The notes below the pieces were generated by a model. That model had not been told where the DNA came from and searched no databases. It worked only from the letters and a program-made list of their open reading frames with translations. From the NCBI GenBank assembly GCA_947503625.1, contig CANNEK010000003.1, forward strand, positions 1-64,000: a DNA stretch of 64,000 bases, given 5' to 3'. This DNA comes from an uncultured Kordiimonas sp. Lineage in GTDB: Bacteria > Pseudomonadota > Alphaproteobacteria > Sphingomonadales > Kordiimonadaceae. A program made the position numbers and the translations under genes. Positions 19,174 through 31,327 of the stretch are shown here, piece after piece (within the stretch, counting starts at the first letter, position 1; each line of letters starts with the position of its first letter).

Positions 19174-20048
19174 CAGTTGGTTTGCCCTTCGGGGTCTTCT
19201 GTCTCGACCACCTCAGGTGGCAAAGGCCGGTAATCCATAACCCTCACGAAGTCCAAAGTGTCGAGGCTGCTTGAGGGCTTAAGCAATATGATATCGTCTT
19301 CAATCGACACAACTTGCGCCACCGGCACATCCGGTGGATACAGACTACCATGTCCGGAAGTCAGAATCCTGTCTCCCACCTGTACACTGCTGTTTACAGG
19401 CATGAAACGGAGCCGCATAAAAGGTTCATTAAGCCCCTCAGCAATGGCGACCGCGTTGGTCCTTTCCAGCCTGACCGGCACGCGGCTATTGAGATCAGTG
19501 ATCAACAGAACACGAGTGGTCAGATATCCTACTTCAATCGTTCGACCGACCAGTCCAAGTTCATCAACGACAGGCAAGTTTACCAATACGCCATCGCCGG
19601 AGCCTGCATTTAGCAATACGCTGCGTTCAAAAGCTCCACCGCCAACACCAATGATGTTTGCTGTAGCAACTGGTGGTATCTCCCGCTCAGGCACTTTAAG
19701 TATCTGGCTAAGACGTTCGTTTTCCAGAATCAGGCGCTGTGCAGCCACACGCCATTGCCGTAACCTGTCGTTTTCTTCACGGAGTTGCTGGTTTTCTAAA
19801 TATATATCACCAACGCCTGCCAATCGCTCCAGCCCCGCCTGCGAAGCCCGAATAGGGCCTTCAAACAAAGACAAAACCGGCGCTACAAAATCGTTGGCAT
19901 AGCCTCGTATCTGACGAGGTATCCCCGAGCCAAAAATCTCAAGAGCCAACATCGCAAGCGCGATACCCATGTAAAGCCAAAAGGCATCCCGACCCCGCGC
20001 GCCACGGCGAAACCGGACTCCACGATCTCCGACACCAGAAGTTTGCAT
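19173..20048 (-). CDS. mreC: Rod shape-determining protein MreC
   Basis: N-terminal TM, coiled coil, VGRTIEVGYLTTRVLLITDLNSRVPV and DRILTSGHGSLYPPDVPVAQV. Confidence 0.92.
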   Translation of the reverse strand: MQTSGVGDRGVRFRRGARGRDAFWLYMGIALAMLALEIFGSGIPRQIRGYANDFVAPVLSLFEGPIRASQAGLERLAGVGDIYLENQQLREENDRLRQWRVAAQRLILENERLSQILKVPEREIPPVATANIIGVGGGAFERSVLLNAGSGDGVLVNLPVVDELGLVGRTIEVGYLTTRVLLITDLNSRVPVRLERTNAVAIAEGLNEPFMRLRFMPVNSSVQVGDRILTSGHGSLYPPDVPVAQVVSIEDDIILLKPSSSLDTLDFVRVMDYRPLPPEVVETEDPEGQTN

Positions 20049-20116
20049 GTTCGGGCTCAGCTTAAACCCTCCCTAACATTGGCGGTTCAGGGACAGCTTC
20101 AGTTTCTGTCGCTGTT

Positions 20117-21151
<1,035 letters not shown>

Positions 21152-21294
21152 TTAGCGCCTCATAAACTCTTGAAAATCGATTACTCCTACTGGAGCCCAA
21201 TGCTGGTTATGGGCCAGTTAACCCGCCGACACAAGTCTGTTGAGGGCTGGGCGGGCCAAGATTCCATTTTTTTTTACGGGTTTGATCAAAAAAA

Positions 21295-21345
21295 CGGTTA
21301 ATCCGGCGATTATAAGGCAATAACCACCGGATTTTTTAGGAAAAT
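21295..21345 (-). terminator. Probable leuA terminator
   Basis: Minus strand AATCCGG...CCGGATT followed by AACCGTTTTTTT. Confidence 0.5.
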
Positions 21346-21353
21346 TTGAATAA

Positions 21354-22901
21354 TCAGGCAGTGGCCGCAAGGGGTTGCTTTTGCCTTTTTACCATCAGTT
21401 TGTTGGCTGCAGCTACATAGGCCCGTGCAGCGGCAGTGACAGTATCCTCATGTGCGCCCTGACCATTCACAGTCCGGCCATCTTCCTCCAGTCGCACAGT
21501 GCATTCTGCTTGTGCGTCCGTGCCCTGCGTAACAGCATGAACCTGAAACAGGACCAGATGAGGAGCAAATTCCACAAGCTCCTTTATCGCGTTGAAAACT
21601 GCGTCGACCGGTCCAGACCCGTAAACAACAGCTTTTCTCTCTTCATCGTCAATTTTCATGGTCAGATCAGCGACAGCGCTACCGTTCGAAGACGAATGTG
21701 TATTCAGGGAAATCACCTGAAACCTGTTCGCACCAGTGGCGACTTCATCATCAACAAGCGCGACAATGTCTTCGTCGTAGATGGTCTTCTTACGGTCAGC
21801 CAGCTCTTTGAAACGCCGGAAACAGTCCTGAAAAGCATTGTCACCAAGCTCATATCCGAGTTCCTTCATTTTGTCCGCGAAGGCCGCGCGACCGGACAAT
21901 TTACCAAGAACAAGTTTTTTGGTTGTGACGCCAACCGATTCCGGAGTCATGATTTCATATGTTTCGGCAGCTTTCAAAACACCGTCCTGATGAATACCGC
22001 TTTCGTGCGCAAACGCATTGGCCCCTACAATTGCCTTGTTATTTTGGACACTGAAACCTGTAACTGTTGAGACCAGTTTGCTGGCGCGGGAGATATCTGT
22101 CGTTTTAATGCCGGTGCTATAGGGCATCACGTCAGCGCGTGTCCGAAGAGCCATTACGACTTCTTCCATGGCTGCGTTACCGGCACGTTCGCCAATACCA
22201 TTTATTGTGCACTCGATTTGTCGTGCTCCGCCTGCAACACCGGCAAGTGAATTGGCAACCGCCAAACCCAGATCGTTGTGACAATGTGTCGAGAAAATTG
22301 CCTTGTCAGAATTGGCGACGTTTTCGATCACGTCTCGATACATCTGTCCATATTCCGACGGTACCGCGTAACCGACTGTATCAGGCAAGTTGATGGTGGT
22401 TGCCCCGGCCTTGATAGCCGTATCTACGGCACGATAAAGAAAGTCCATATCGGTGCGGGTCGCGTCCTCTGCTGACCACTCAACATCTTCGACAAAGTTG
22501 CGGGCGCGGCTTACGGACTGATGGATGGCATCCAGAACCGCTTCAGGTTCCATCTGCAGCTTCACTTTCATGTGTAAAGGGCTGGTCGCGATGAATGTGT
22601 GAATACGGCCCATTTTTGCTGGCTTGATCGCTTCTGCGGCGCGGTCAATATCACCGAGCGCTGCTCGCGCAAGGGAACAAACAGTGGAGTTTTTGATTGT
22701 CTTTGCTATTTGATTGACACATTCGAAATCGCCGTTCGATGCAATGGCAAAACCGGCCTCGATGATGTCGACGCCCATCGCCTCCAACACTTCAGCGATC
22801 CGTAATTTTTCGTCTAAAGTCATGGAGGCGCCCGGAGACTGCTCGCCGTCCCTCAATGTCGTATCAAAGATACGAACACGATCCTGATCATGGTGTGACA
22901 T
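21354..22901 (-). CDS. leuA: 2-isopropylmalate synthase
   Basis: [62 protein letters not shown]. Confidence 0.97.
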   Translation of the reverse strand: MSHHDQDRVRIFDTTLRDGEQSPGASMTLDEKLRIAEVLEAMGVDIIEAGFAIASNGDFECVNQIAKTIKNSTVCSLARAALGDIDRAAEAIKPAKMGRIHTFIATSPLHMKVKLQMEPEAVLDAIHQSVSRARNFVEDVEWSAEDATRTDMDFLYRAVDTAIKAGATTINLPDTVGYAVPSEYGQMYRDVIENVANSDKAIFSTHCHNDLGLAVANSLAGVAGGARQIECTINGIGERAGNAAMEEVVMALRTRADVMPYSTGIKTTDISRASKLVSTVTGFSVQNNKAIVGANAFAHESGIHQDGVLKAAETYEIMTPESVGVTTKKLVLGKLSGRAAFADKMKELGYELGDNAFQDCFRRFKELADRKKTIYDEDIVALVDDEVATGANRFQVISLNTHSSSNGSAVADLTMKIDDEERKAVVYGSGPVDAVFNAIKELVEFAPHLVLFQVHAVTQGTDAQAECTVRLEEDGRTVNGQGAHEDTVTAAARAYVAAANKLMVKRQKQPLAATA

Positions 22902-22953
22902 GATATATTCCTAAACAAATATGTAAATTGGTTGAACTTGAATTCAGGCCTGT

Positions 22954-22999
22954 CCCTTAAGCACCGAAACGTTCGCGTTTCTGCCGGCGTGCCTAAGGG
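22954..22999 (-). promoter_or_regulatory. Hairpin in leuA leader overlapping the leader-peptide stop codon
   Basis: CCCTTAgGCAC(g)CCG...CGGTGCTTAAGGG outer stem (one wobble, one bulge) with inner GAAACG-CGAA-CGTTTC stem-loop (minus-strand RNA). Confidence 0.55.
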
Positions 23000-23145
23000 C
23001 CGACTAGTCGGCCAGCGCCCAGAAGTAGAAGAGAGAGGAGGAGTGTACCAAAAGCTAGAGTTGTCAGGCGTGCGCGAGCGTCAACCTGTTGCCTCGAAAC
23101 GGCAACGGCTTTTGCTGCTGCTTTGCTCTGAAGCGGCCTGTTCAT
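22993..23145 (-). CDS. Candidate leucine-rich leader peptide upstream of leuA (ORF extends to 23175)
   Basis: ...ARLTTLAFGTLLLSLLLLGAGRLVGP*; ten Leu codons in the last ~25 codons, immediately before leader hairpins. Confidence 0.6.
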   Translation of the reverse strand: MNRPLQSKAAAKAVAVSRQQVDARARLTTLAFGTLLLSLLLLGAGRLVGP

Positions 23146-23291
23146 ACCGAACCTTGAACCTTTATTTAGTTTCACACTCTTAATAAGAAGATAGTGTAAT
23201 ATTTTCTGTGATTGTAGGGAAGTGAAATTTTATTTCAAAAAAAGCCCCAGCCAATGCCCGTAAAACGAACACATCGACAGGTTTATCAGTC

Positions 23292-23323
23292 AAAAAAAGG
23301 GCAGCTTCAGGAGAAAGCTGCCC
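23292..23323 (-). terminator. Intrinsic terminator after ilvC
   Basis: Minus strand GGGCAGCTT-loop-AAGCTGCCC followed by TTTTTTT. Confidence 0.85.
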
Positions 23324-23354
23324 CGTACTCTGAACAGTGACTGGCTGTCAAAAC

Positions 23355-24377
<1,023 letters not shown>

Positions 24378-24431
24378 TCAGTTCCTTAACTTTGGCGTAT
24401 GGTTTTCGCCCAATAGTTTACAAAATTCTTC

Positions 24432-24944
24432 TCAAAGTCCGGTTTCGCCACGGGACAATGCGACAGCACCCGTGCGCGCGACCTCAACCAGGCCAAGGTC
24501 ACGCATCAAGTCCACAAAGGCATCCAGTTTGTCTGCCGAGCCAGTCAATTCAAAAACAAAGCTCGTACGCGTGCTGTCGACAACGCTTGCGCGAAAAGCA
24601 TCAGCCAGCCTCAGCGCCTCTACCCTCTTTTCACCCTCGCCTGTTACCTTGACCAAGGCAAGATCACGAGAGACGACCGGGCCTTCGATTGTCAGGTCCG
24701 CAACTTTCTGAACTGGTACCAACCGGTCCAGTTGCGCCTTGATCTGCTCGATCACCATGCGTGTTCCGGTCGTAACCACGGTAATCCGCGAACGGGTGTC
24801 CGTTTTGTTGACAGCCGCAACCGTCAGGCTTTCAATATTGTACCCACGGCCTGAAAACAGGCCAATGACGCGCGCCAAAACGCCTGCTTCATTGTCTACG
24901 ATGACGCTTATTGTGTGCGTCGCAGTGGTGCCTTGCTCTTTCAT
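24432..24944 (-). CDS. ilvN: Acetolactate synthase small subunit
   Basis: ACT domain: HTISVIVDNEAGVLARVIGLFSGRGYNIESLTV. Confidence 0.95.
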   Translation of the reverse strand: MKEQGTTATHTISVIVDNEAGVLARVIGLFSGRGYNIESLTVAAVNKTDTRSRITVVTTGTRMVIEQIKAQLDRLVPVQKVADLTIEGPVVSRDLALVKVTGEGEKRVEALRLADAFRASVVDSTRTSFVFELTGSADKLDAFVDLMRDLGLVEVARTGAVALSRGETGL

Positions 24945-24976
24945 TTGGGAAATCCGTTTACAAATCTTGTTAGGGC

Positions 24977-26770
24977 TTAAACGACGGCAAGCGCTTCGGC
25001 ATCGGTAGGTTTACTGATACCATCGCCGTTCAACATCATCTCATTGTGAGCCGCACCCGCAGGCACCATGGGATAACAGTTTTCAAGTTTTGCCACGCGG
25101 CAATCGACCACAACAGGGCCATTGGTATCAAGCATTTCCCGGATCACATCGTCGAGTTCTGCAGGGTCTTCGACCTTAAGTCCCTTGATCCCGTATGCCG
25201 CAGCGAGAGCCACAAAGTCCGGAAGTGAATCGGAATAGCTTTCGGAATGACGCCCTTCATAACTCAAATCTTGCCATTGACGTACCATACCCATGAATTC
25301 GTTATTCAGGATGAAAATTTTCACTGGCAGATTATACTGTTTCAACGTTCCCAGTTCCTGAATATTCATCTGGATAGACGCTTCGCCTGCCACATCAATG
25401 CACAAGCGGTCCGGGAATGCGATCTGTGCTCCCATTGCAGCCGGCAAACCATATCCCATCGTACCCAGGCCACCCGAAGTAAGCCAACGGTTGGGACGTT
25501 CAAATTCGATAAACTGTGCTGCCCACATCTGATGCTGACCTACCTCGGTTGAAACGATGGGGTCTTTATCTTTTATAAAAGACTGCAACCGTGCCAGTGC
25601 CTTCTGAGGCATGATCATTTCGTCGCTGTCCTCAAACGAGAGGCATTTCTTGTCGCGCCAGACGTTGATCTGTTGCCACCACGGAGCCAAGTCAGGCTGT
25701 TTTTTTGTGAAGCCCTCTTCCCGCCAGATTTCGATCATACGTTTGATCACATGACCTGCGTCTCCAACGATGGGAATATCAACAGCCACATTTTTGTTGA
25801 TCGATGACAGGTCAATATCTACGTGAATTTTGGTTGAACCGGGAGAAAAGGCGTCCAATCGCCCTGTGACCCGGTCATCGAAACGCGCACCAAGCGCCAC
25901 CATCACGTCACAATCATGCATCGCATGGTTGGCCTGCCATGTACCGTGCATTCCAAGCATACCAAGAAACTGATCATCGCTGGCGGCATAGGCACCCAGT
26001 CCCATCAAAGTACTGGTTACTGGAAACCCTGTGAGCTGAGCAAGTTCTGTCAGCAATTCAGAGGCCTTGGGACCCGAATTGATAATACCGCCACCCGTAT
26101 ACAAAATGGGGCGCTTGGCCGTCGCCATCGCACGAACTGCTTCGCGAATAGCGCCTTCTTCACCTTCTATCTGCGGACGATAAGTGCGATGCTCACCCTG
26201 ACCAGTGCGGAGATATTCCGCTTCTTCCACCTGAACATCTTTTGGCAAATCAATAACCACAGGTCCAGGCCTGCCGTTTGTCGCTACATAAAACGCTTCA
26301 TGGAATACGTTGGCTATATCTGCTGCGTCCTTCACCAGATAATTATGTTTTGTACAGGGGCGCGTAATCCCCACTGTATCAGCTTCCTGAAAAGCGTCGT
26401 TGCCGATCAGATGCCTCGCTACCTGCCCTGTCAGGCAAATCATTGGAATCGAATCGAGCATGGCATCCGTAAGCCCGGTAACCGCATTGGTTGCCCCGGG
26501 GCCTGAAGTCACGAGAACAACACCCGGTTTGCCGGTCGATCGCGCATAGCCCTCTGCTGCATGTGTAGCAGCTTGCTCATGACGGACCAGAATGTGTTTG
26601 ATCTTATCCTGCTTGTATAGCTCATCATAGATTGGCAGCACAGCACCGCCCGGGTAGCCAAACACAACCTCCACACCAAGGTCCGTCAGAGCTTTAAGGA
26701 TCAGTTGCGCGCCGCTCATTTTTTGGATGGCGCCCGATTTCTCGCGCTTTATGGCCGTTGATGCAGTCAT
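24977..26770 (-). CDS. ilvB: Acetolactate synthase large subunit
   Basis: [70 protein letters not shown]. Confidence 0.97.
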   Translation of the reverse strand: MTASTAIKREKSGAIQKMSGAQLILKALTDLGVEVVFGYPGGAVLPIYDELYKQDKIKHILVRHEQAATHAAEGYARSTGKPGVVLVTSGPGATNAVTGLTDAMLDSIPMICLTGQVARHLIGNDAFQEADTVGITRPCTKHNYLVKDAADIANVFHEAFYVATNGRPGPVVIDLPKDVQVEEAEYLRTGQGEHRTYRPQIEGEEGAIREAVRAMATAKRPILYTGGGIINSGPKASELLTELAQLTGFPVTSTLMGLGAYAASDDQFLGMLGMHGTWQANHAMHDCDVMVALGARFDDRVTGRLDAFSPGSTKIHVDIDLSSINKNVAVDIPIVGDAGHVIKRMIEIWREEGFTKKQPDLAPWWQQINVWRDKKCLSFEDSDEMIMPQKALARLQSFIKDKDPIVSTEVGQHQMWAAQFIEFERPNRWLTSGGLGTMGYGLPAAMGAQIAFPDRLCIDVAGEASIQMNIQELGTLKQYNLPVKIFILNNEFMGMVRQWQDLSYEGRHSESYSDSLPDFVALAAAYGIKGLKVEDPAELDDVIREMLDTNGPVVVDCRVAKLENCYPMVPAGAAHNEMMLNGDGISKPTDAEALAVV

Positions 26771-26942
26771 CAGTTCTACTCACACATTGATATCGTTTTG
26801 TGACAGTGTTCTCGCAATTGAGATATTCGTCACAGGCAGTCAATTTACTCATATCCGCCTGCTCTAAACCTTTACCGTATAGGAGCCAACCCACAATCAC
26901 TTTGACGTGCCTTTTCCAAAGGCGACGTCTCTCATAATAATT

Positions 26943-27045
26943 GGGGGCGCTCCAAGAGCGCCCCCGGGGTGGGTCTCGTCACAGTTGGGGTCCGCTTTGG
27001 GCTATCGGACCCCTGACGGCGTCGCAGGCTGGCGAGACACCGTCA
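26943..27045 (-). promoter_or_regulatory. Structured ilvB leader: three consecutive hairpins
   Basis: Perfect stems GGGGGCGCTC/GAGCGCCCCC (26943-26965), GGGGTCCG/CGGACCCC (26987-27013), TGACGG/CCGTCA (27014-27045). Confidence 0.5.
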
Positions 27046-27081
27046 AATCCTGTTTTATTGTACGATAATTACGCGGTCAAC

Positions 27082-28026
27082 CTAATTTTTGATTATTTTT
27101 GCAACTAATTTATCAAAAACGCTTTCCATATATTGCGCATTCGCCACCTCCCAATGGGAAAACTGATTTCGAAACCACGTGAGTTGGCGTTTTGCAAAAC
27201 GACGTGTCTGCATTTTTGCATCTTCCTGTGCCTCTGCAAGAGGCACTTCGTTCCGGATAAAACGCGCCAATGACGGCACACCCAGCGCTCTCATCACAGG
27301 CAGGTCCGGCGAGAGCTTTCGGGTCAGCAGGGCCCGCACCTCATCCAGGGCACCAGTTTCAATCATACTGTCAAAACGCTGGTCGCAGCGCCGGTATAGT
27401 TCTGCACGTTCCGGAACCAAAACGCATTTTTCTACCAGCCCTGCTTGATCAGCGCTTTGCATTGGGCCCGGCGTTGTATTTTTCTGCCATTCGCTGAGAG
27501 GAACTGATGTCGCCCTGAACACCTCGATCGCGCGAGAAATACGCTGGCTGTCACCGGGGGCCAAACGCCTGGCAAGCATAGGGTCAATACGCGTGAGTTC
27601 TCGATGGAGCGTTTCACTGCCCACTTCTTCACATTCCTTGCGAACCTGAGTTCTCACGTTGTCTGGAATGTCCGGAACTTTTGCGATACCGTCGGTCAGA
27701 ACCTTGAAGTACAAACCCGTGCCGCCGACGAGAATTGGGAGCTGGCCGACCTGCCAAGCCTTTTCGATCTCCTGCATAGCGAGAGCTGCCCAAACGGCTG
27801 CCGAGCAAGCCTCAGCGCCATCCAGAAATCCGTATAACCTATGCGGAGCTGATGCCTGTTCAGCTTCGGTTGGGCACGCAGTCAGTATACTCAGGTCTCT
27901 ATAGACCTGCATGCTATCGGCGTTGATGATGACCCCGTTCAACTCTGACGCAACTTTTAACGCAAAAGCCGACTTGCCGCTTGCCGTAGGACCTGCAATA
28001 AAAAGAGCTTGCTTCAATTGGCACAC
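27082..28026 (-). CDS. miaA: tRNA dimethylallyltransferase
   Basis: FIAGPTASGKSAFALKVA, INADSMQVYRDL, VGGTGLYFKVL, RRFAKRQLTWFRNQ. Confidence 0.95.
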   Translation of the reverse strand: MCQLKQALFIAGPTASGKSAFALKVASELNGVIINADSMQVYRDLSILTACPTEAEQASAPHRLYGFLDGAEACSAAVWAALAMQEIEKAWQVGQLPILVGGTGLYFKVLTDGIAKVPDIPDNVRTQVRKECEEVGSETLHRELTRIDPMLARRLAPGDSQRISRAIEVFRATSVPLSEWQKNTTPGPMQSADQAGLVEKCVLVPERAELYRRCDQRFDSMIETGALDEVRALLTRKLSPDLPVMRALGVPSLARFIRNEVPLAEAQEDAKMQTRRFAKRQLTWFRNQFSHWEVANAQYMESVFDKLVAKIIKN

Positions 28027-28056
28027 TCACTCACTTGAATTTGTATCGGATAAGCA

Positions 28057-28956
28057 ATGGACATTGTATTGACCCTTGTCGTCAACCCTGAGCGATCAGG
28101 TGATTTGAACGAAGCATGCAGGCATATTGAATCCATAAACGTTTTTTCAGACATAAACATACATGTTTTGGCAAAACATTGCTCAATCGACATCACATTC
28201 AAAGCAGAGTACTTTTCTGAAGCAAACGAGATCATATCTGGGGCAATGGCACAATATCCTCATGTAGACTGGTGCTTGCAACCAGACCTGCCTGCGCGCC
28301 GCAAGCGCATGTTGATCGCCGATATGGATTCCACCATGATTACGGTCGAATGCATTGATGAACTCGCAGATTTTGTTGGCGCTAAAGAACAAGTGTCCCG
28401 GATTACTGAAGCCGCCATGCGCGGCGAACTTGATTTCGAAGATGCCCTGAAGGAACGAGTTGCATTATTGCGTGGCCTGCCAACTGAGAAACTGGAAACA
28501 TGCTATAGGGAACGCATCAAAATCATGCACGGCGCTAAAGCGCTGGTGCAAACAATGGCTGCCAACGGCGCTTTCACAGCCCTGGTGTCGGGTGGTTTCA
28601 CTTTCTTCACCGAGCGAGTATCTGCGGAAATAGGTTTCAAAGACCACCGGGCAAACACACTTGAAATAAATGAAGGAAGTTTGACCGGCTGCGTTGTTGA
28701 ACCCATATGCGGTGCGTCGGCAAAACTTGAGGCATTGCATGAATATTGTGATGACCTGGGATTGACAGCCTATCAAGTTCTGGCCGTGGGAGACGGTGCC
28801 AATGACATTCCCATGCTGCAGGCTGCTGGCCTTGGAGTTGCCTATCATGCGAAACCCAAAACAGCGGCGGCGACCCACGCAGCAGTGCGGAACGGAGATT
28901 TATCCACGCTATTGTATTTTCAAGGGTACGCCCGGGACGAGTTTGTTGGCCTGTGA
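28057..28956 (+). CDS. serB: Phosphoserine phosphatase
   Basis: LIADMDSTMITVECIDELAD; LVSGGFTFFTERV; AVGDGANDIPMLQAAGLGVAYHAKP. Confidence 0.95.
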   Translation: MDIVLTLVVNPERSGDLNEACRHIESINVFSDINIHVLAKHCSIDITFKAEYFSEANEIISGAMAQYPHVDWCLQPDLPARRKRMLIADMDSTMITVECIDELADFVGAKEQVSRITEAAMRGELDFEDALKERVALLRGLPTEKLETCYRERIKIMHGAKALVQTMAANGAFTALVSGGFTFFTERVSAEIGFKDHRANTLEINEGSLTGCVVEPICGASAKLEALHEYCDDLGLTAYQVLAVGDGANDIPMLQAAGLGVAYHAKPKTAAATHAAVRNGDLSTLLYFQGYARDEFVGL

Positions 28957-29040
28957 GCTCCCTGACTTTAACACCCTTGCGCAGCGTGTTACCGGATACC
29001 TTGGAACATACCCGATAACACATCTGATGTAGTCGCCCGG

Positions 29041-29520
29041 CTAGATCGGGTCGGGATTGTAGAGTAGTGGCAGGAAGAAGTTCCCTGCGGCAAGTAACAA
29101 AGTGCCCAGTAGAGGACTATGAATATCTCCGATCCCCATTGGCATGTTCTTGAACACGTCACCAAAGGCGTAGACCCAAATGACAAATGCGAGCGCGCTG
29201 ATCGCCACAGCCGGCCATTCGGCCTCGATGTTTCTTTCTCGGTCTCTCGTCAAATATGCGCGTAAAGCAAAGACTCCGGCTAAACATATCAATGACCACG
29301 ACGACCACGCCCAGGGGGCAGTAAAAAAGTCATCGGCAGGAGAACCGCTCCCGAAGTGCTGGTTGATCGCAGACTGCCCGACCAGATACAAAGCAACCAC
29401 TTCAGTTGGTATGAGTTTGACGAGCTTTTCCGCATATGTCGGCGGCTCATAACTTGCCTCCTCCTCGGCAAGAATATCTGCCGCGGGCCTCACCCTCTGG
29501 ATTCGAAAAACACTTGTCAT
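29041..29520 (-). CDS. Multi-TM membrane protein of unknown function
   Basis: ORF 29041..29526 with ATG at 29520; several hydrophobic segments; begins at the stop of the upstream gene. Confidence 0.6.
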   Translation of the reverse strand: MTSVFRIQRVRPAADILAEEEASYEPPTYAEKLVKLIPTEVVALYLVGQSAINQHFGSGSPADDFFTAPWAWSSWSLICLAGVFALRAYLTRDRERNIEAEWPAVAISALAFVIWVYAFGDVFKNMPMGIGDIHSPLLGTLLLAAGNFFLPLLYNPDPI

Positions 29521-29522
29521 CG

Positions 29523-31178
29523 TCAAACTCCCTTAGCCACAGCGCCTACAGTCATGTATTTTTTCTGCGTTGCAACAACACCCGAAACGCCCGAATCAAT
29601 TTCGGCATACCCGGCAGCAAATTTCTCGAGTTTCAACTTGGTACGCTGGTCAGGTATTTCGATCTCTGTTCCAATGATTTTGATTGTCACCAGAGACAAA
29701 ATTGAATTGATGATCGCTTTGACGCCCTTCAAAATAAGGTTCAGAACGGCTTCAACAATCTTGTTGAACGGAAATGGCAGGTTGGCATTGAAACGGGGCA
29801 GACGTTTTATCTTACCTTTGATCTGGACGCCCTTGCTGTTGGTCTCAACGCGAAGCTCGATTTCCCCGGGCCCCGTAAGAGAAAGGCCCGCCTTGCTGCA
29901 AGACCATTTCGTGCTGCAACGCAAAACCCGCCGGACACACGCTTCAATATGGGCGCCGATATCAATGTGAATAGACCCTGAGAGATTGAGGTTTGTCGCG
30001 TCTCCGCTTAAATCCACATCAGGGTTCTTGAGTTGCGTCCAGTAGCATCCCCTGCCTTTAACAACCAGAACCTTGAGCCATTTGGTACAATTGCTGCGCC
30101 GGGTCTGATCAACACCCGCAGTTGCAAGTGCATCCAAAGCATATTCATTGATACCAAGAGCAAACCCCTGCTCCGCCCCCAACACTTCAACAGCCTTCTT
30201 GCGTCCGCCAGCAATCTGGTTGTTTCGCAGTGCTGCGCGCGCTTCAAGGTTTGCAAGGACACTGTTCGTTTCAACGAGCTTCGCCTCAATCGTTTTTTCC
30301 GAGCACAGACGCAACTCACTCTTGTCATCACTATCCTCAAAGAAGATAGCTTCAAGACTGCCTTCTCTTTCGATATCGCGTATCAATGCAGATTCGTATT
30401 TGGCAAAAGCGTCTGCCATTTCCTCATCAACCTGCTGCCCACGAGCGATCCTGTCAGTGTCATAACCAATCGTGAGAATGTCTTCCGAAATGTCGAAAAA
30501 AGCTGGCACACTGGGCATATCGCCAATGTCCGGTGCGGGCAGTTCCATACCCTCGATGGTTCTCGGCGCATAGTTGTTCGCAATGATATTGATCACTATA
30601 ACGATCAGGTCTTTGCAACTATCTTCCTGTAGTGCCACAGCGCCAGACTGACTGGAATTCTGCAGCAACTTGAGCGCTTCAGCCATCTTTGTACGCTCGA
30701 ACCTGATTTTGTGAAGCTCCGCGAACAGCGCGTGTTTATCATCCATGTTTTTATCAATGAACAGACGCAAACGACCCTCAAGAGACAAATCCAGCACGAC
30801 TTTGCTCGCACCGTTGTCCCAAGCCAGTTCTATTTTTAGCTGCGAGAGGGAAACATTGATATTTGGCTTCGACCCCAAAGCAGCCCCCGGCTCATCGTCC
30901 TCACCTACAACCCGGTTCCACGGCCCGGGGTCTGAAGCCGCATCATAAGGGAAAAAGTCGATCTCAATCGGTGCCAGACCTTGAATTTTAATGTCGAACG
31001 TGCGGTCATCTTGACCATCATTAAATGTGAAGGACTGCGCGTAGCTGTATCTGGCTTTGTCTTTCTGAAAATGCTTGGATAAAAAACTGTTGAGCGCGGA
31101 CTGACTAACAGAACCCAGAATTTCCGCTTGCCGCTTGTATTGGCTGGAAAGGCTCTTCCAATGCGAGACATAATCCAT
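29523..31178 (-). CDS. Uncharacterised protein, possibly TULIP/P47-like beta-rich fold
   Basis: 551-aa ORF without signal peptide; alternating amphipathic strands and amphipathic helices; no family recognised with certainty. Confidence 0.6.
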   Translation of the reverse strand: MDYVSHWKSLSSQYKRQAEILGSVSQSALNSFLSKHFQKDKARYSYAQSFTFNDGQDDRTFDIKIQGLAPIEIDFFPYDAASDPGPWNRVVGEDDEPGAALGSKPNINVSLSQLKIELAWDNGASKVVLDLSLEGRLRLFIDKNMDDKHALFAELHKIRFERTKMAEALKLLQNSSQSGAVALQEDSCKDLIVIVINIIANNYAPRTIEGMELPAPDIGDMPSVPAFFDISEDILTIGYDTDRIARGQQVDEEMADAFAKYESALIRDIEREGSLEAIFFEDSDDKSELRLCSEKTIEAKLVETNSVLANLEARAALRNNQIAGGRKKAVEVLGAEQGFALGINEYALDALATAGVDQTRRSNCTKWLKVLVVKGRGCYWTQLKNPDVDLSGDATNLNLSGSIHIDIGAHIEACVRRVLRCSTKWSCSKAGLSLTGPGEIELRVETNSKGVQIKGKIKRLPRFNANLPFPFNKIVEAVLNLILKGVKAIINSILSLVTIKIIGTEIEIPDQRTKLKLEKFAAGYAEIDSGVSGVVATQKKYMTVGAVAKGV

Positions 31179-31238
31179 AGTGTAATCCCCTTTTGTTGAT
31201 CAATTTCATCAACTATGAGGAAACACACAGGAACTGCT

Positions 31239-31252
31239 GTGACGGCCGTCAC
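31239..31252. promoter_or_regulatory. Palindrome GTGACGGCCGTCAC upstream of 29523..31178
   Basis: Perfect 14-bp palindrome ~60 bp upstream of the start codon. Confidence 0.4.
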
Positions 31253-31277
31253 GTCCGCGAATGCAGACCGATACTGT

Positions 31278-31306
31278 TCAAAAAAAGGGCCGCCGAAGCG
31301 ACCCTT
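31278..31306 (-). terminator. Intrinsic terminator after the HtrA/Do gene
   Basis: Minus strand AAGGG(t)CGC-TTCG-GCG(g)CCCTT followed by a T run. Confidence 0.75.
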
Positions 31307-31327
31307 GCTTAAAGTCTGTTCAATAGA

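Noticed and set aside
26694-26900. GTG-start ORF beginning MIVGWLL upstream of ilvB as a branched-chain leader peptide
   Set aside because: It lies downstream of the hairpins and overlaps the ilvB start in another frame; the arrangement does not fit attenuation
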